A DNA stretch of 64,000 nt from Lewinella sp. IMCC34191 (GCF_003390935.1 NZ_QNQZ01000004.1:1-64000); one strand, 5' to 3'. Counted from the stretch's first letter, positions 16,652 through 24,716 are shown. The notes: generated by a model from the letters alone, not told the origin. Numbers and translations are program-made.

Positions 16652-17275
16652 TTAGTTAAGGTCCTCCTGCTGTAGGTAGGTCTTCAAACGTTCCAGGCCG
16701 GCTTCATTGACGATGCCGTTGAAGTGATAAGTGCTGTACTGGCGCAGGATCTCCGAGAGCGGGCGATCGTGCGCGGGAAAGGTGTTGCGGTCCAGTATGA
16801 TCGAGGTCATACCGACGTAGAGGTGGGCGATAACATCGGGGTCGATGGCTTCGCGGTACAGTCCTTCCGCTATTCCGCGATTAAGATTGTCCTTCACCCG
16901 GTCCAGGAAGAACTGGTGGTGGCTGCGCACCCGGGTATGAAAAATTTGTGGATAGTACTTTTGCAGATCATGTATGGCCGTCGGCGAAATGGACCGCATC
17001 CGGCGGATAAAATGACGGGTATTCCGTAGCTGTTCATCAATGGCATCGTGAGCCTCGACGTGATGCTGCTGTAAGACATCTATGTCTTCGCAGGTCTGCT
17101 CGGCCATGACCATGCTCACCAGATGCTCTTTAGTCTCTACAGTCTGGTATAGCGTTTTCTTGGACACGCCGATCTCCCGGGCGATGTCGTCCATGCTGAC
17201 ACTGCGGATACCGATACGCTTAAACATGTCTTCGGCGGAAGCGATAAGCTTCCGTTGATCTTCGGTCAATTCCAT
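16652..17275 (-). CDS. TetR/AcrR family transcriptional regulator
   Basis: A 207-residue regulator. The N-terminal TetR helix-turn-helix is clear (DMFKRIGIRSVSMDDIAREIGVSKKTLYQTV split over residues 14-45) and the C-terminal domain is the usual helical ligand-binding module. As the first gene of the efflux operon it probably represses its own transcription. The reading frame extends to a TTG at 17320, but the ATG at 17275 puts a palindromic candidate operator (17291-17322) immediately upstream instead of inside the gene, so I prefer it. The inducer is unknown. Confidence 0.9.
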   Translation of the reverse strand: MELTEDQRKLIASAEDMFKRIGIRSVSMDDIAREIGVSKKTLYQTVETKEHLVSMVMAEQTCEDIDVLQQHHVEAHDAIDEQLRNTRHFIRRMRSISPTAIHDLQKYYPQIFHTRVRSHHQFFLDRVKDNLNRGIAEGLYREAIDPDVIAHLYVGMTSIILDRNTFPAHDRPLSEILRQYSTYHFNGIVNEAGLERLKTYLQQEDLN

Positions 17276-17290
17276 CACGACAAAAACGCC

Positions 17291-17322
17291 GGAAACTTTG
17301 GTAGAGTTTATAGTTTCCAAAG
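17291..17322. promoter_or_regulatory. Palindromic candidate TetR operator
   Basis: Two overlapping inverted repeats occur here: GGAAAC (17291-17296) with GTTTCC (17313-17318), and CTTTGG (17296-17301) with CCAAAG (17317-17322). The site lies 16 nt upstream of the regulator's ATG, where an autoregulatory operator is expected. Confidence 0.5.
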
Positions 17323-17373
17323 TTTTTCGAGGTTCTCGTTATGGCATTTTTTCCCGGAACATAATTCGGTTTT

Positions 17374-17391
17374 TACCTGCGCTCCGCCGCC
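17374..17391 (-). repeat. Dispersed 18-mer GGCGGCGGAGCGCAGGTA, copy 1
   Basis: Exact copy, in the intergenic space between the TetR gene and the potassium channel gene. It shares 21 nt with the copy at 51679. Confidence 0.85.
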
Positions 17392-17408
17392 ATCTCTTCT
17401 ACCAACGG

Positions 17409-17416
17409 TATCTTTG
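17409..17416 (+). promoter_or_regulatory. -7 element TATCTTTG
   Basis: A perfect TAnnTTTG match 5 nt before the ATG at 17422, predicting a leaderless transcript for the channel gene. Confidence 0.5.
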
Positions 17417-17421
17417 AGCCG

Positions 17422-18417
17422 ATGAAATTCTCGGATCTCCGTCAGCGATTCACTCCGGGATCGCCGGGCGGCGAAAAAAATTCGGAAGAAGACCTCGGAC
17501 TAGGGGATAAAGTAGCGCGGGTGCCGGGTACCCGCCTCATCAACACGGATGGTTCGTTCAACGTGATCCGCCGTGGTTTGTCTCTGTTCGCTCCCTACCA
17601 GAACCTGGTGGAGATGTCCTGGCCACGGTTCATCGCCCTCACGCTGGCTTCGTATACGGTCTGCAACCTGCTCTTCGCGGTGGGCTTCTACCTCATTGGC
17701 ACCGACCACCTGAATGGGGTTCGAGGCGGCCTCACGGGCTGGGGGCCATTCCTGGAGTGCTTTTACTTCAGCATTCAGACCTTCACGACGGTGGGCTACG
17801 GCTCTATCGCGCCCATTTCCGCCGCTTCCAATGCGCTGGCTACGCTGCTGGCGTTGTTTGGCTGGGTTTCCCTGGCCCTCGTCACCGGTCTTTTCTTCGC
17901 CCGCTTTTCCCGTCCTACCCGGCTCCTGGTGTTTTCCGAACGGGCGATCGTGGCACCCTTCCGCGACGGCCGGCAGAGTCTGCAGTTCCGGATTGCGAAT
18001 AAGCGCGACGGTAACCTGATCAATCTGACGGCCCGCGTAGTATTGACCTGGCTGGAAGAAGAGGCCGGTGAACTCAAACGCCACTTTCACCCGCTGACCT
18101 TGGAACGGGATTTCGTTTCCCTGTTCCCCCTCAACTGGACGATCGTACATCCCATCGACGAGGAAAGCCCGATGCACGGCTGGTCGCGGGAGGACTACTG
18201 TCGTCGGTACTCGGAGCTACTGATCACGATCGAAGGCTACGATCGCATCTTCGCCCAGCAACTGACGATGCACAATAGCTACACTTATCAGGAGATGGAG
18301 TGGAACGTCCGCTTTCGGCCAATGTACCAGGAAAGAGAAGCGACCACCGAGCTTTACCTAAGCCACATCAGCTCCACCACGCCGGTCGGTGAGGAGCCGC
18401 AGGCCCAGATCGATTAA
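17422..18417 (+). CDS. Inward-rectifier-type potassium channel (KirBac-like)
   Basis: A 331-residue channel with a cytoplasmic N-terminal slide helix, TM1 (about residues 68-92), a pore helix, the selectivity filter TVGYG at residues 123-127, TM2 (about 134-157) and a C-terminal immunoglobulin-like cytoplasmic domain (LLVFSERAIVAPFRDGRQ onwards) typical of prokaryotic Kir channels. It should conduct K+ across the inner membrane, gated by lipids or cytoplasmic ligands. The -7 element TATCTTTG lies 5 nt before the ATG. Its last 60 nt overlap the convergent phosphorylase gene. Confidence 0.95.
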   Translation: MKFSDLRQRFTPGSPGGEKNSEEDLGLGDKVARVPGTRLINTDGSFNVIRRGLSLFAPYQNLVEMSWPRFIALTLASYTVCNLLFAVGFYLIGTDHLNGVRGGLTGWGPFLECFYFSIQTFTTVGYGSIAPISAASNALATLLALFGWVSLALVTGLFFARFSRPTRLLVFSERAIVAPFRDGRQSLQFRIANKRDGNLINLTARVVLTWLEEEAGELKRHFHPLTLERDFVSLFPLNWTIVHPIDEESPMHGWSREDYCRRYSELLITIEGYDRIFAQQLTMHNSYTYQEMEWNVRFRPMYQEREATTELYLSHISSTTPVGEEPQAQID

Positions 18418-19257
18418 GCCGTCGACCGCTCGGGCGGGATCCGACGCGAAGGTGCCCAACGCCCGGTTCGCCAGCAGAGCGGAAAGCGATACCGCCCGGT
18501 GCCCCAGGGCGTTCGCCAGTCCGTAGATGCCGGCCGTTTCCATTTCGATGTTCGTGATCCGGAGGTCGCCGGAGCGGAAGCCGCGTAGTGCCTCCAGGAC
18601 GTGACCATTCATCCCGGTCGGGAGGCGCAGACTCCTACCCTGCGGAGCGTAGAAACCGGCGGCGGTGAGGGTTACCCCGCGGGGGATTGCCCGGCAAGCG
18701 TCGTGCTGCGTAAAGTCGGGCAGCTGCGGCTGAAAGTAAAGGGGCTCGACCGGCAAGCGCAGTTGCTGTTGACGGAGATACGTAGACAGGTCCTGGGCAA
18801 AGTCCGTTCCGCTTTGGTGCGTGGCATAGTATGGCATGAGGCCGTCCATGGACAGGGCACCGGCCGAAAGCAGGTAGCTTCCCACTGGCAGATCCGGTTG
18901 GAAGGCACCGCTCGTGCCCAGTCGCAAAAAGTTCAGGCTGGTCAGGGACGGACGCACTTCGCGCCGGTCAAGATCGATATTGACCAGGGCGTCGAGCTCG
19001 TTGAGGACGATGTCGATGTTGTCGGTACCGATGCCGGTGGAAATGACCGTGAGGCGATGACCATCCAGTTCACCGGTATGCGTGACGAACTCCCGCGCCT
19101 CCACCTTCAGCTCTACCCGGTCGAAGCGGCGGCTGATCTCCGCCACCCGCTGCGGGTCGCCCACGGTAATGATGTCCCGGGCAATCTGCTCCGGCAACAG
19201 GTGGAGATGGTAGACCGAGCCGTCCGGGTTGAGGATGAGTTCCGACTCCGCAATCAC
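18358..19257 (-). CDS. Nucleoside phosphorylase (uridine phosphorylase-like)
   Basis: A 299-residue protein of the PNP/UDP phosphorylase family 1. Visible motifs are the phosphate loop region ITVGDPQRV, GIGTDNIDIVLNELDAL, LRLGTSGAFQPD and NIEMETAGIYGLANALG with the nucleoside-binding glutamates. It would split nucleosides with phosphate into base and ribose-1-phosphate for salvage; whether uridine or purine is preferred is not certain. Its start overlaps the YtxJ stop by 4 nt and its 3' end overlaps the potassium channel gene on the other strand by 60 nt. Confidence 0.92.
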   Translation of the reverse strand: MIAESELILNPDGSVYHLHLLPEQIARDIITVGDPQRVAEISRRFDRVELKVEAREFVTHTGELDGHRLTVISTGIGTDNIDIVLNELDALVNIDLDRREVRPSLTSLNFLRLGTSGAFQPDLPVGSYLLSAGALSMDGLMPYYATHQSGTDFAQDLSTYLRQQQLRLPVEPLYFQPQLPDFTQHDACRAIPRGVTLTAAGFYAPQGRSLRLPTGMNGHVLEALRGFRSGDLRITNIEMETAGIYGLANALGHRAVSLSALLANRALGTFASDPARAVDGLIDLGLRLLTDRRGGADVA

Positions 19258-19592
19258 GCTTCCCCGGCTAACCGGCTCACCTCCTCTTTCAGGCGGTCTT
19301 CCTTGATCTCGGAACGCCAGTAGTGCGCAATAGCTTCTCCCTTGTGCACGATGATGGCCTGCGGTGTGGCGTGCTCCACGTCGAGCTTCTCGGCGACGGC
19401 ATCGGATACGTCCTTCTTATACTGCACCACCAGCCCGTATATGTCCAGGTCATGCTTCGCGTTGGAAACTTGCTCCTGGGCGCGGGCACTAAAGGGACAG
19501 CTGTTGCTGTGCTTGAAGATGACGATGGGATGATCCTGGCTGGCCTTGATGGCGTCGTCGAGATCGGCGGTGGTATCTAGGGTATGAAACAT
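19254..19592 (-). CDS. ytxJ: Bacillithiol system redox-active protein YtxJ
   Basis: A 112-residue thioredoxin-fold protein of the YtxJ (DUF2847) family. The single active-site cysteine sits in the monothiol CPFS motif (Cys32, HSNSCPFSARA), and the cis-proline loop is HATPQAII. Family members are bacilliredoxin-like proteins that reduce bacillithiol mixed disulfides. Its presence together with a YfiT-type transferase 5 kb away suggests the organism uses bacillithiol as its low-molecular-weight thiol. It overlaps the phosphorylase gene by 4 nt and is probably co-transcribed with the outer-membrane protein gene upstream. Confidence 0.93.
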   Translation of the reverse strand: MFHTLDTTADLDDAIKASQDHPIVIFKHSNSCPFSARAQEQVSNAKHDLDIYGLVVQYKKDVSDAVAEKLDVEHATPQAIIVHKGEAIAHYWRSEIKEDRLKEEVSRLAGEA

Positions 19593-19628
19593 GCTGTAGC
19601 AACACCCGGAAACTAGGGCGGTTCGGTG

Positions 19629-20381
19629 CTAGAAGCGGAAGACCAGGTTGGCCTGCAATCCTACGCTGTGGTCTTTATCATCGCGCTGGGCGGGACTGGG
19701 ATTGCCTACCGCACGATCGATGATGCTGAAATCTTCGTCGTCGTTGGTCACATCGGTCAGCGTATGGTAGACCCGGATATCCAGGCTGGTCCGCGGCAGG
19801 ATCGGAAACATGACACCGGCGTTGGCTGCTACGTTGAAGCGGTTGATGTAGGGTTCGTCGTAGTCTTCGATGAAGTCGATCTCGCTGTCTACTGTTGAGT
19901 TGGGAGGAAGTCCGCCGTTGCCCGCCGCTTGCTCGGGCGTCACGGTGGTTTGCGTCGTAACATCGGACGATGCCGAAAGCAGGTAGCTAAAGCTGGGGCC
20001 TACGTAAAAATTCAAGTTATCGCTTCCGAAGGTCGCCACCACCGGCAGGCTGATGTACTCGAAGCTGTTTCGGAACTTGACGTCGGTGTTTACGCTCACC
20101 TGCTCTGAGGCCGGAATGGTGAAGTTGGCATTCTTTTGTCCGCGGCGGTTCTCGTAGAGCAGCTCGGCGTTCAGCCTGAACCCGGTAAGGTCCAGGAGCT
20201 GGGTCGTTATCCCGAACTGGTACCCCAAGGCGGGGTCGATCGACTCAATTTTGTCGCCGTCAAATTCTTCCGCGCTGCCGTAGGTCCCCCCCAAAGTCAG
20301 ACCGGCCTTTATACCGATCTGGGCGGTTACGCCCAGCGAGAGCAGGCAGGCGCATAGGAGAAGTTGGAGTCTTGTGTGCAT
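19629..20381 (-). CDS. Outer-membrane beta-barrel protein (PorT-like family)
   Basis: A 250-residue protein with a signal peptide (MHTRLQLLLCACLLSLGVTAQ) and alternating strands ending in a terminal phenylalanine (VGLQANLVFRF), as expected for an eight- to ten-stranded outer-membrane barrel of the PorT/OmpW-like type common in Bacteroidota. The strands IGIKAGLTLGGTYG and LNFYVGPSFSYLLS are typical. Its function is unknown. The open frame continues far upstream, but that part is antisense to the pseudouridine synthase gene; ATG 20381 with its signal peptide is the real start. Confidence 0.88.
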   Translation of the reverse strand: MHTRLQLLLCACLLSLGVTAQIGIKAGLTLGGTYGSAEEFDGDKIESIDPALGYQFGITTQLLDLTGFRLNAELLYENRRGQKNANFTIPASEQVSVNTDVKFRNSFEYISLPVVATFGSDNLNFYVGPSFSYLLSASSDVTTQTTVTPEQAAGNGGLPPNSTVDSEIDFIEDYDEPYINRFNVAANAGVMFPILPRTSLDIRVYHTLTDVTNDDEDFSIIDRAVGNPSPAQRDDKDHSVGLQANLVFRF

Positions 20382-20398
20382 GATCGAGTAGTTTATTG

Positions 20399-20416
20399 GG
20401 CGGCGGAGCGCAGGTA
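20399..20416 (+). repeat. Dispersed 18-mer GGCGGCGGAGCGCAGGTA, copy 2
   Basis: Exact copy in the divergent intergenic region just upstream of the outer-membrane barrel gene. It shares the 3' AAA extension with copy 1. Confidence 0.85.
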
Positions 20417-20523
20417 AAATGCTCTTCCCCACCCGGGGGTGAAACCCAGGTAACGAGACGCACGTTCGTCGGGGTAGACCGCCATTTTCGGCATTCGTCG
20501 CAATGCCGCCAGTAATTGGCCCT

Positions 20524-20531
20524 ACCTTACC
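20524..20531 (+). promoter_or_regulatory. -7-like element TACCTTAC
   Basis: TACCTTAC lies 6 nt before the ATG at 20538, the same arrangement as at several other genes in the window. Confidence 0.4.
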
Positions 20532-20537
20532 CGCCCC

Positions 20538-21341
20538 ATGAAAGCTCCCCGTCGATTCCAACGTTCGCAGGCCCGCAATTCCGGTAAACCGCCGGGAATG
20601 GACCGCCCCGCCGCGGACATCATCGGCATGCGGCTGAATAAGTACATCGCACACTCGGGCGTCGCCAGCCGCCGCACCGCGGGGGATATGGTCAAGGCCG
20701 GTAAGGTAAAGGTCAACGGGGCCGTGCTCGACAATCCCGCCTATCAGATCCAGGAAGGCGACCAGGTCGAGGTGGAAGGAAAGGTCGTGGCTCCTTCCGA
20801 GCAATTCGTCTACATTCTGCTCAACAAGCCCCGCAACGTCATCACCACCACCAACGACGAGCACGACCGCGCCACGGTAATGGACCTGCTCGACGACCCG
20901 GCCATCAAACACACGCGCCTGTTCCCCGTCGGCCGGCTCGACCGCGACACCACCGGCCTCCTCCTCATCACCAACGACGGCGACGTCACCACCCGCCTCA
21001 CCCACCCCCGCTTCGAAACCGCCAAGATCTACCAGGCCACCCTCGACAAGCCCTTCACCACCGAAGCCCTCGAAAAACTACAGGCCGGCTACAACCTCGA
21101 CGACGGCCCCTTCAAACCCGACTGGGCGCGCTACTCCAAGGAAGGCGACGACCTGAACGTAACCCTCGAAATCCACAGCGGCCGTAACCGCATCGTCCGC
21201 CGCGCCTTCGAACACCTCGGCTACACCGTCGACAAACTCGACCGCACCTACATCGCCGGCCTCACGAAGAAGAACCTACCCCGCGGCTTCTACCGCTACC
21301 TGACGGAGGAGGAAGTTCGCCGGCTTAAGCATTTTAGGTAG
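20538..21341 (+). CDS. Pseudouridine synthase, RsuA/RluB/RluE/RluF family
   Basis: A 267-residue protein with a basic N-terminal extension, an S4 RNA-binding domain at about residues 31-80 (MRLNKYIAHSGVASRRTAGDMVKAG) and the RsuA-type catalytic domain. The catalytic aspartate is in the GRLDRDTTGLLLITNDGD motif, and the later motif NRIVRRAFEHLGY is clear. It should pseudouridylate 23S rRNA (RluB-like) or 16S rRNA (RsuA-like); length and the basic extension favour the RluB side. Codon usage in this gene is strikingly C-ending on the + strand. Confidence 0.93.
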   Translation: MKAPRRFQRSQARNSGKPPGMDRPAADIIGMRLNKYIAHSGVASRRTAGDMVKAGKVKVNGAVLDNPAYQIQEGDQVEVEGKVVAPSEQFVYILLNKPRNVITTTNDEHDRATVMDLLDDPAIKHTRLFPVGRLDRDTTGLLLITNDGDVTTRLTHPRFETAKIYQATLDKPFTTEALEKLQAGYNLDDGPFKPDWARYSKEGDDLNVTLEIHSGRNRIVRRAFEHLGYTVDKLDRTYIAGLTKKNLPRGFYRYLTEEEVRRLKHFR

Positions 21342-21420
21342 TTGGTTGGTTAGTTAGTTCGCCTACGGCTAGTTAGTAAACCTGCGGCATTAGTACGCCT
21401 TCGGCGTGTTAGTTCCCGCA
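21342..21420. repeat. GTTAGT tandem repeats with short palindromes
   Basis: After the rsuA-family stop the sequence alternates GTTGGTTGGTTAGTTAGT and short inverted repeats such as CGCCTTCGGCG and CGCCTACGGC. It is non-coding and resembles low-complexity spacer repeats. The GCCTGCGGC-type palindrome also occurs inside the tRNA-like repeats near 7388. Confidence 0.6.
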
Positions 21421-21474
21421 CCCAACCGCGACAACAGCAAAGCGAAACCCGGCACCCGACAACGCGAAGCAACA

Positions 21475-22290
21475 CTACCCCCTCTCGTAAACATGCACAT
21501 CCCGCTGCGGGAAAGGAATCGAGATCCCATTAGCATCAAAGGCCTTCTTGACGTGCTCGTTCAGGTAGATCAGCGTGGGCCAGTAAGTGGCGTTCTCGGT
21601 CCACGCGCGGCAGGCCATGTTGACGCTGCTGTCGCCGAGGCTGCGGACGAAGATGTCGATACCGCGGTCCTGGAGCACCTCGGGGATAGACTCCACTACC
21701 GACCGGATGATATCCCGGGCTTTATCGATGTCGTCTCCGTAACCGATGCCGAAGGTCATGTCCAGCTTTCTAACGCCCTGCGCGGTATAATTTTCAATGG
21801 CGTCTCCCATGACCTTTCCATTGGGGATGATGATCAGGCGGTTGTCCACGGCGTTCAGGACGGTGTGAAAGACGGTGATCTCCTTGACGGTGGCGACGAA
21901 ACCATTCGTGCCGATAAGGTCACCCACCTTGAAGGGGCGAAAAGTGAGGAGCAGAATGCCGCTGGCGAAGTGGCCGAGGTTACCCTGTAGCGCTAAACCC
22001 ACCGCTAGCGACAGCGCGGAAAGGATGGCGATGAAGGAAGTTGTCTCGACGCCGAACATACCGACGATGGACAATATCAGCAGCACCTTCAGGCCGATAC
22101 CGAGGAAACTGGTCAGGAAGCCGGATACACTGATGTCGACGTTGCGTTTCTCCAACAGCTTAGCGACCTGCCGAACCAGCCAGTTAATCAGCCAGAAGCC
22201 GACGAAGAGAATGAAGATGGCCGCCAGAATCTTGATTCCGATAGCCAGCAGAACGGGTTCGTAGTCTTGCCAGAGTTGTGCTAGATCCAT
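21475..22290 (-). CDS. Small-conductance mechanosensitive channel (MscS family)
   Basis: A 271-residue MscS-type channel with three N-terminal TM helices at about residues 15-40, 60-85 and 90-118, the last being the glycine/alanine-rich pore helix (LSLAVGLALQGNLGHFASGILLL). The cytoplasmic MS_channel domain follows (FKVGDLIGTNGFVATVKEI ... NGKVMGDAIENY). It would relieve hypo-osmotic stress in the inner membrane. Length matches the E. coli MscS class. It stands alone on the minus strand, with repeats downstream. Confidence 0.95.
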   Translation of the reverse strand: MDLAQLWQDYEPVLLAIGIKILAAIFILFVGFWLINWLVRQVAKLLEKRNVDISVSGFLTSFLGIGLKVLLILSIVGMFGVETTSFIAILSALSLAVGLALQGNLGHFASGILLLTFRPFKVGDLIGTNGFVATVKEITVFHTVLNAVDNRLIIIPNGKVMGDAIENYTAQGVRKLDMTFGIGYGDDIDKARDIIRSVVESIPEVLQDRGIDIFVRSLGDSSVNMACRAWTENATYWPTLIYLNEHVKKAFDANGISIPFPQRDVHVYERG

Positions 22291-22380
22291 ATCAGTTGCG
22301 CATTTAGCCGCGAATATACCCGTAGCGGCGCCAACCCCCTTTCCGCAAAAGCGTTGTAATTTTACTACAAATCGTTTTAA

Positions 22381-22866
22381 TTGCCTTATCCACAGAAGAA
22401 GGTGGTCTATACCGCCGAGCAGGCGCTCGAAGCTTTACAACACTACTGCGCTTACCAGGACCGTTGCCACCAGGAAGCACGGGACAAATTATGGGAGCTC
22501 GGATACGGCGGAGATGCCGCCGAAGAGGTAATCGTCGATCTGATCAAGGATAAGTACCTCGACGAGGAACGTTTCGCGCGATCTTACGCCCGCGGTAAAT
22601 TCAAGATGAAAAAATGGGGTCGTTACCGCATCCGGCGGGAACTGAAAAAGCGGCACCTCAGCGATTATTGTATAAAAAAGGCGATGACCGAGATCGACGA
22701 CGGGGAGTATTATGCTACCTTATGCGCTGAGCTGGAGCGTCGGCATGCACTGGAAAAGCCCGGTCAACACCCCTACCTGAAGCGCCGGCGGCTGGCTGAC
22801 TACGCGGTCAAACGCGGATATGAATCCTTCCTCGTTTGGCAGGCCCTCGATGATTTAGAACTATAG
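22381..22866 (+). CDS. recX: Regulatory protein RecX
   Basis: A 161-residue RecX family protein built of three-helix repeats, with the typical RDRCHQEARDKLWELGY, DEERFARSYARGKFKMKKWGRYRIRRELK and DYAVKRGYESFLVWQAL segments. RecX inhibits RecA filament extension. The start appears to be a TTG at 22381: an in-frame stop lies just before it and no ATG precedes the first conserved residues. The TTATCCACA inside codons 2-5 matches a DnaA box but is single. recA is not in the window. Confidence 0.88.
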   Translation: MPYPQKKVVYTAEQALEALQHYCAYQDRCHQEARDKLWELGYGGDAAEEVIVDLIKDKYLDEERFARSYARGKFKMKKWGRYRIRRELKKRHLSDYCIKKAMTEIDDGEYYATLCAELERRHALEKPGQHPYLKRRRLADYAVKRGYESFLVWQALDDLEL

Positions 22867-22942
22867 CCGACAATTCACCCGCCCGCGCACGTCAAAACCC
22901 GCTGTATCATCATCTGTTCCATTGATTACAATTTCTAGATCA

Positions 22943-24022
22943 ATGTCTGATATTACCTTAAAGGTCTTCCTGTTTTTGCTCCTCGGCCTGGGCGTCGCAT
23001 CCTGTACGGACGATGTCCAGCGCAAGTTGCAGCCTACCCCTTCCGCTTTCGGTCGTATCAATAGTTTGGTGGTCGTCGCCGACAGTACGACCTGGGAAGG
23101 CGCGGTGCGGGACTCGGTCGCTTATTTCTTTGAGGCTCCCTACATCATTCTGCCCCAGCCGGAACCGATCTTTGACTTACGCTTTATCGAGCCGCAGCAA
23201 GTGGCCGCCGAACCGGCCTGGGGGCAATTGCGCAACTATCTGGTACTGGCTGACCTGAGCGACGGTGACAGCCCGACCACCGAAATGGTACTCAACGACC
23301 TGACCGACGAGAAAATTCAGCAAGTTCGCGAGGAAGGCTTCGGCACGGCGGTTGCCAAAAACAAATGGGCCACCGGCCAGCAACTGATCTACGTGATCGG
23401 CAAGAACTACAACGAGCTACTCACCGGCCTTAGCAGTGTACACCCCGGAATCGTCAAGCGGCTTCAGCAGGGCGAAGATGAGCGGATGCGGGTAACCACC
23501 TACTTCGAGGGCACCAACCGCCGTTTGGGCGACACCATCCGCCAGCTTACCGGCGCGAACCTGGATGTTCCCGGAGGCTACGTACGCGTTCCGCTGGATA
23601 CCGACGAGGTCGTCTGGCTGCGCAAGGAAGTCCAGGGAGCAAGCCTCAACATCATGGTGACCAGTGCTCCGTACCAAAATCAGGGTCAGTTATCCAAGGA
23701 GGGACTCAAAGAGATTCGGGACCGTATCGGCAAGGAATTCGTGAGCTCCACCACGGACAATACCTTCATGAAGATCAACGACACCGACCTCCCACTATTT
23801 ACGGAAGCGACCGAGCTCAATGGTAATTACGCCATCGAGGGCCGTGGCATCTGGGAAATTGAGAATGATTTTCTCGCCGGCCCCTTCGTGTCTTACTTGC
23901 TGAACGATACCGTCGATAACGAACTCGTACTGGTTGATGGCTTCGTCTACGCACCGGGCCGTAAAAAGCGCGACCTGATGGAAGAAGTCGTACAGGTGAT
24001 CCGTACGGCCAATCTTAATTAG
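22943..24022 (+). CDS. DUF4837 family lipoprotein
   Basis: A 359-residue lipoprotein with a lipobox (LGVASC, about Cys20), followed by two alpha/beta repeats of the Bacteroidota-specific DUF4837 family; recognisable pieces are INSLVVVADSTTWEG, YIILPQPEPIFDLRFIEP, NKWATGQQLIYVIG and the C-terminal FVYAPGRKKRDLMEEVVQVIRT. Its role is unknown; it should be anchored in the inner or outer membrane facing the periplasm. ATG 22943 is chosen over TTG 22922 because it starts a clean signal peptide. The YfiT gene follows 68 nt downstream. Confidence 0.9.
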   Translation: MSDITLKVFLFLLLGLGVASCTDDVQRKLQPTPSAFGRINSLVVVADSTTWEGAVRDSVAYFFEAPYIILPQPEPIFDLRFIEPQQVAAEPAWGQLRNYLVLADLSDGDSPTTEMVLNDLTDEKIQQVREEGFGTAVAKNKWATGQQLIYVIGKNYNELLTGLSSVHPGIVKRLQQGEDERMRVTTYFEGTNRRLGDTIRQLTGANLDVPGGYVRVPLDTDEVVWLRKEVQGASLNIMVTSAPYQNQGQLSKEGLKEIRDRIGKEFVSSTTDNTFMKINDTDLPLFTEATELNGNYAIEGRGIWEIENDFLAGPFVSYLLNDTVDNELVLVDGFVYAPGRKKRDLMEEVVQVIRTANLN

Positions 24023-24042
24023 AAGCAAAAATTTCGTGGCAG

Positions 24043-24088
24043 CTTACTTTTAGGTCCGACCTTCCGCATGGGAGGTCGTAAAAGTGAG
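24043..24088 (+). promoter_or_regulatory. Long hairpin directly upstream of the yfiT-like start
   Basis: Outer arms CTTACTTTTA (24043-24052) and TAAAAGTGAG (24079-24088) pair with one G-T, and inner arms GACCTTCC (24058-24065) and GGGAGGTC (24070-24077) close on a GCAT tetraloop. The structure ends 2 nt before the ATG and could occlude initiation. No T-run follows, so it is not a normal terminator. Confidence 0.55.
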
Positions 24089-24090
24089 CC

Positions 24091-24624
24091 ATGGCGAATG
24101 ATGAAGCCCTGCGGTACCCTATTGGCCGGTTGGAAATACCGGACACCATTAATGAGGGAGACCGTCTAGATTACGTAAAGCGAATAGGTGCCCTGCCGAA
24201 GACGCTGGAAAGCTACGCGCATGAACTACGCGAACGGGAGCTGCTAGACCGGCCCTACCGACCGGGGGGCTGGACGGCGCAACAGGTCATTCATCACCTG
24301 GCGGACAGCCATTTGCATGCCTACCGGCGCCACAAAATTACCCTGGTAGAGGACCACCCTAACCTGGTGCCCTACGACGAGGTCCGGTGGGCGGAGCTGC
24401 CGGATGTATTTGCGGTACCGGTGCAGGCCAGCGTGGAGATCCTGCGCGGGCTCCATTTACGCTGGGAGGTGCTGCTCACCCAATGCACGCCGGAGCAGTG
24501 GATGCGCACTGCCTACCACCCCGGCAGCGACACGAATTACCGCCTGGAAACGCTCGCGGCTACATACGCCTGGCACGGCGATCACCACCTGGCTCACCTT
24601 AAATTGATTCTGCAAGGAGCCTGA
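24091..24624 (+). CDS. YfiT-type bacillithiol transferase (DinB superfamily)
   Basis: A 177-residue DinB-fold metalloprotein closest to YfiT/BstA. The N-terminus YPIGRLEIPDTI and RPGGWTAQQVIHHLADSHLHAY are diagnostic, and the metal-binding histidines lie in VIHHLADSH and near the C-terminus in YAWHGDHHLAHLKLI. Family members transfer bacillithiol to electrophiles, including antibiotics. It follows the DUF4837 gene and has a 46-nt hairpin immediately before its ATG. Together with YtxJ it indicates bacillithiol metabolism, although the biosynthetic bsh genes are not in the window. Confidence 0.92.
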   Translation: MANDEALRYPIGRLEIPDTINEGDRLDYVKRIGALPKTLESYAHELRERELLDRPYRPGGWTAQQVIHHLADSHLHAYRRHKITLVEDHPNLVPYDEVRWAELPDVFAVPVQASVEILRGLHLRWEVLLTQCTPEQWMRTAYHPGSDTNYRLETLAATYAWHGDHHLAHLKLILQGA

Positions 24625-24716
24625 CAAGCGAGCCCGAACATCATTCCATATCCGAGGTTGGAGGGGAACACCACTTGAGAAGATTTAACCCACTTTTTTC
24701 CCCAAACAACCATTTT

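Noticed and set aside
19629..21005. 458-residue single protein
   Set aside because: The N-terminal half is antisense to the pseudouridine synthase gene; the signal peptide starts at 20381.
22386..22394. DnaA box TTATCCACA and possible origin
   Set aside because: It is a single box inside recX; no cluster and no dnaA or AT-rich unwinding element beside it.
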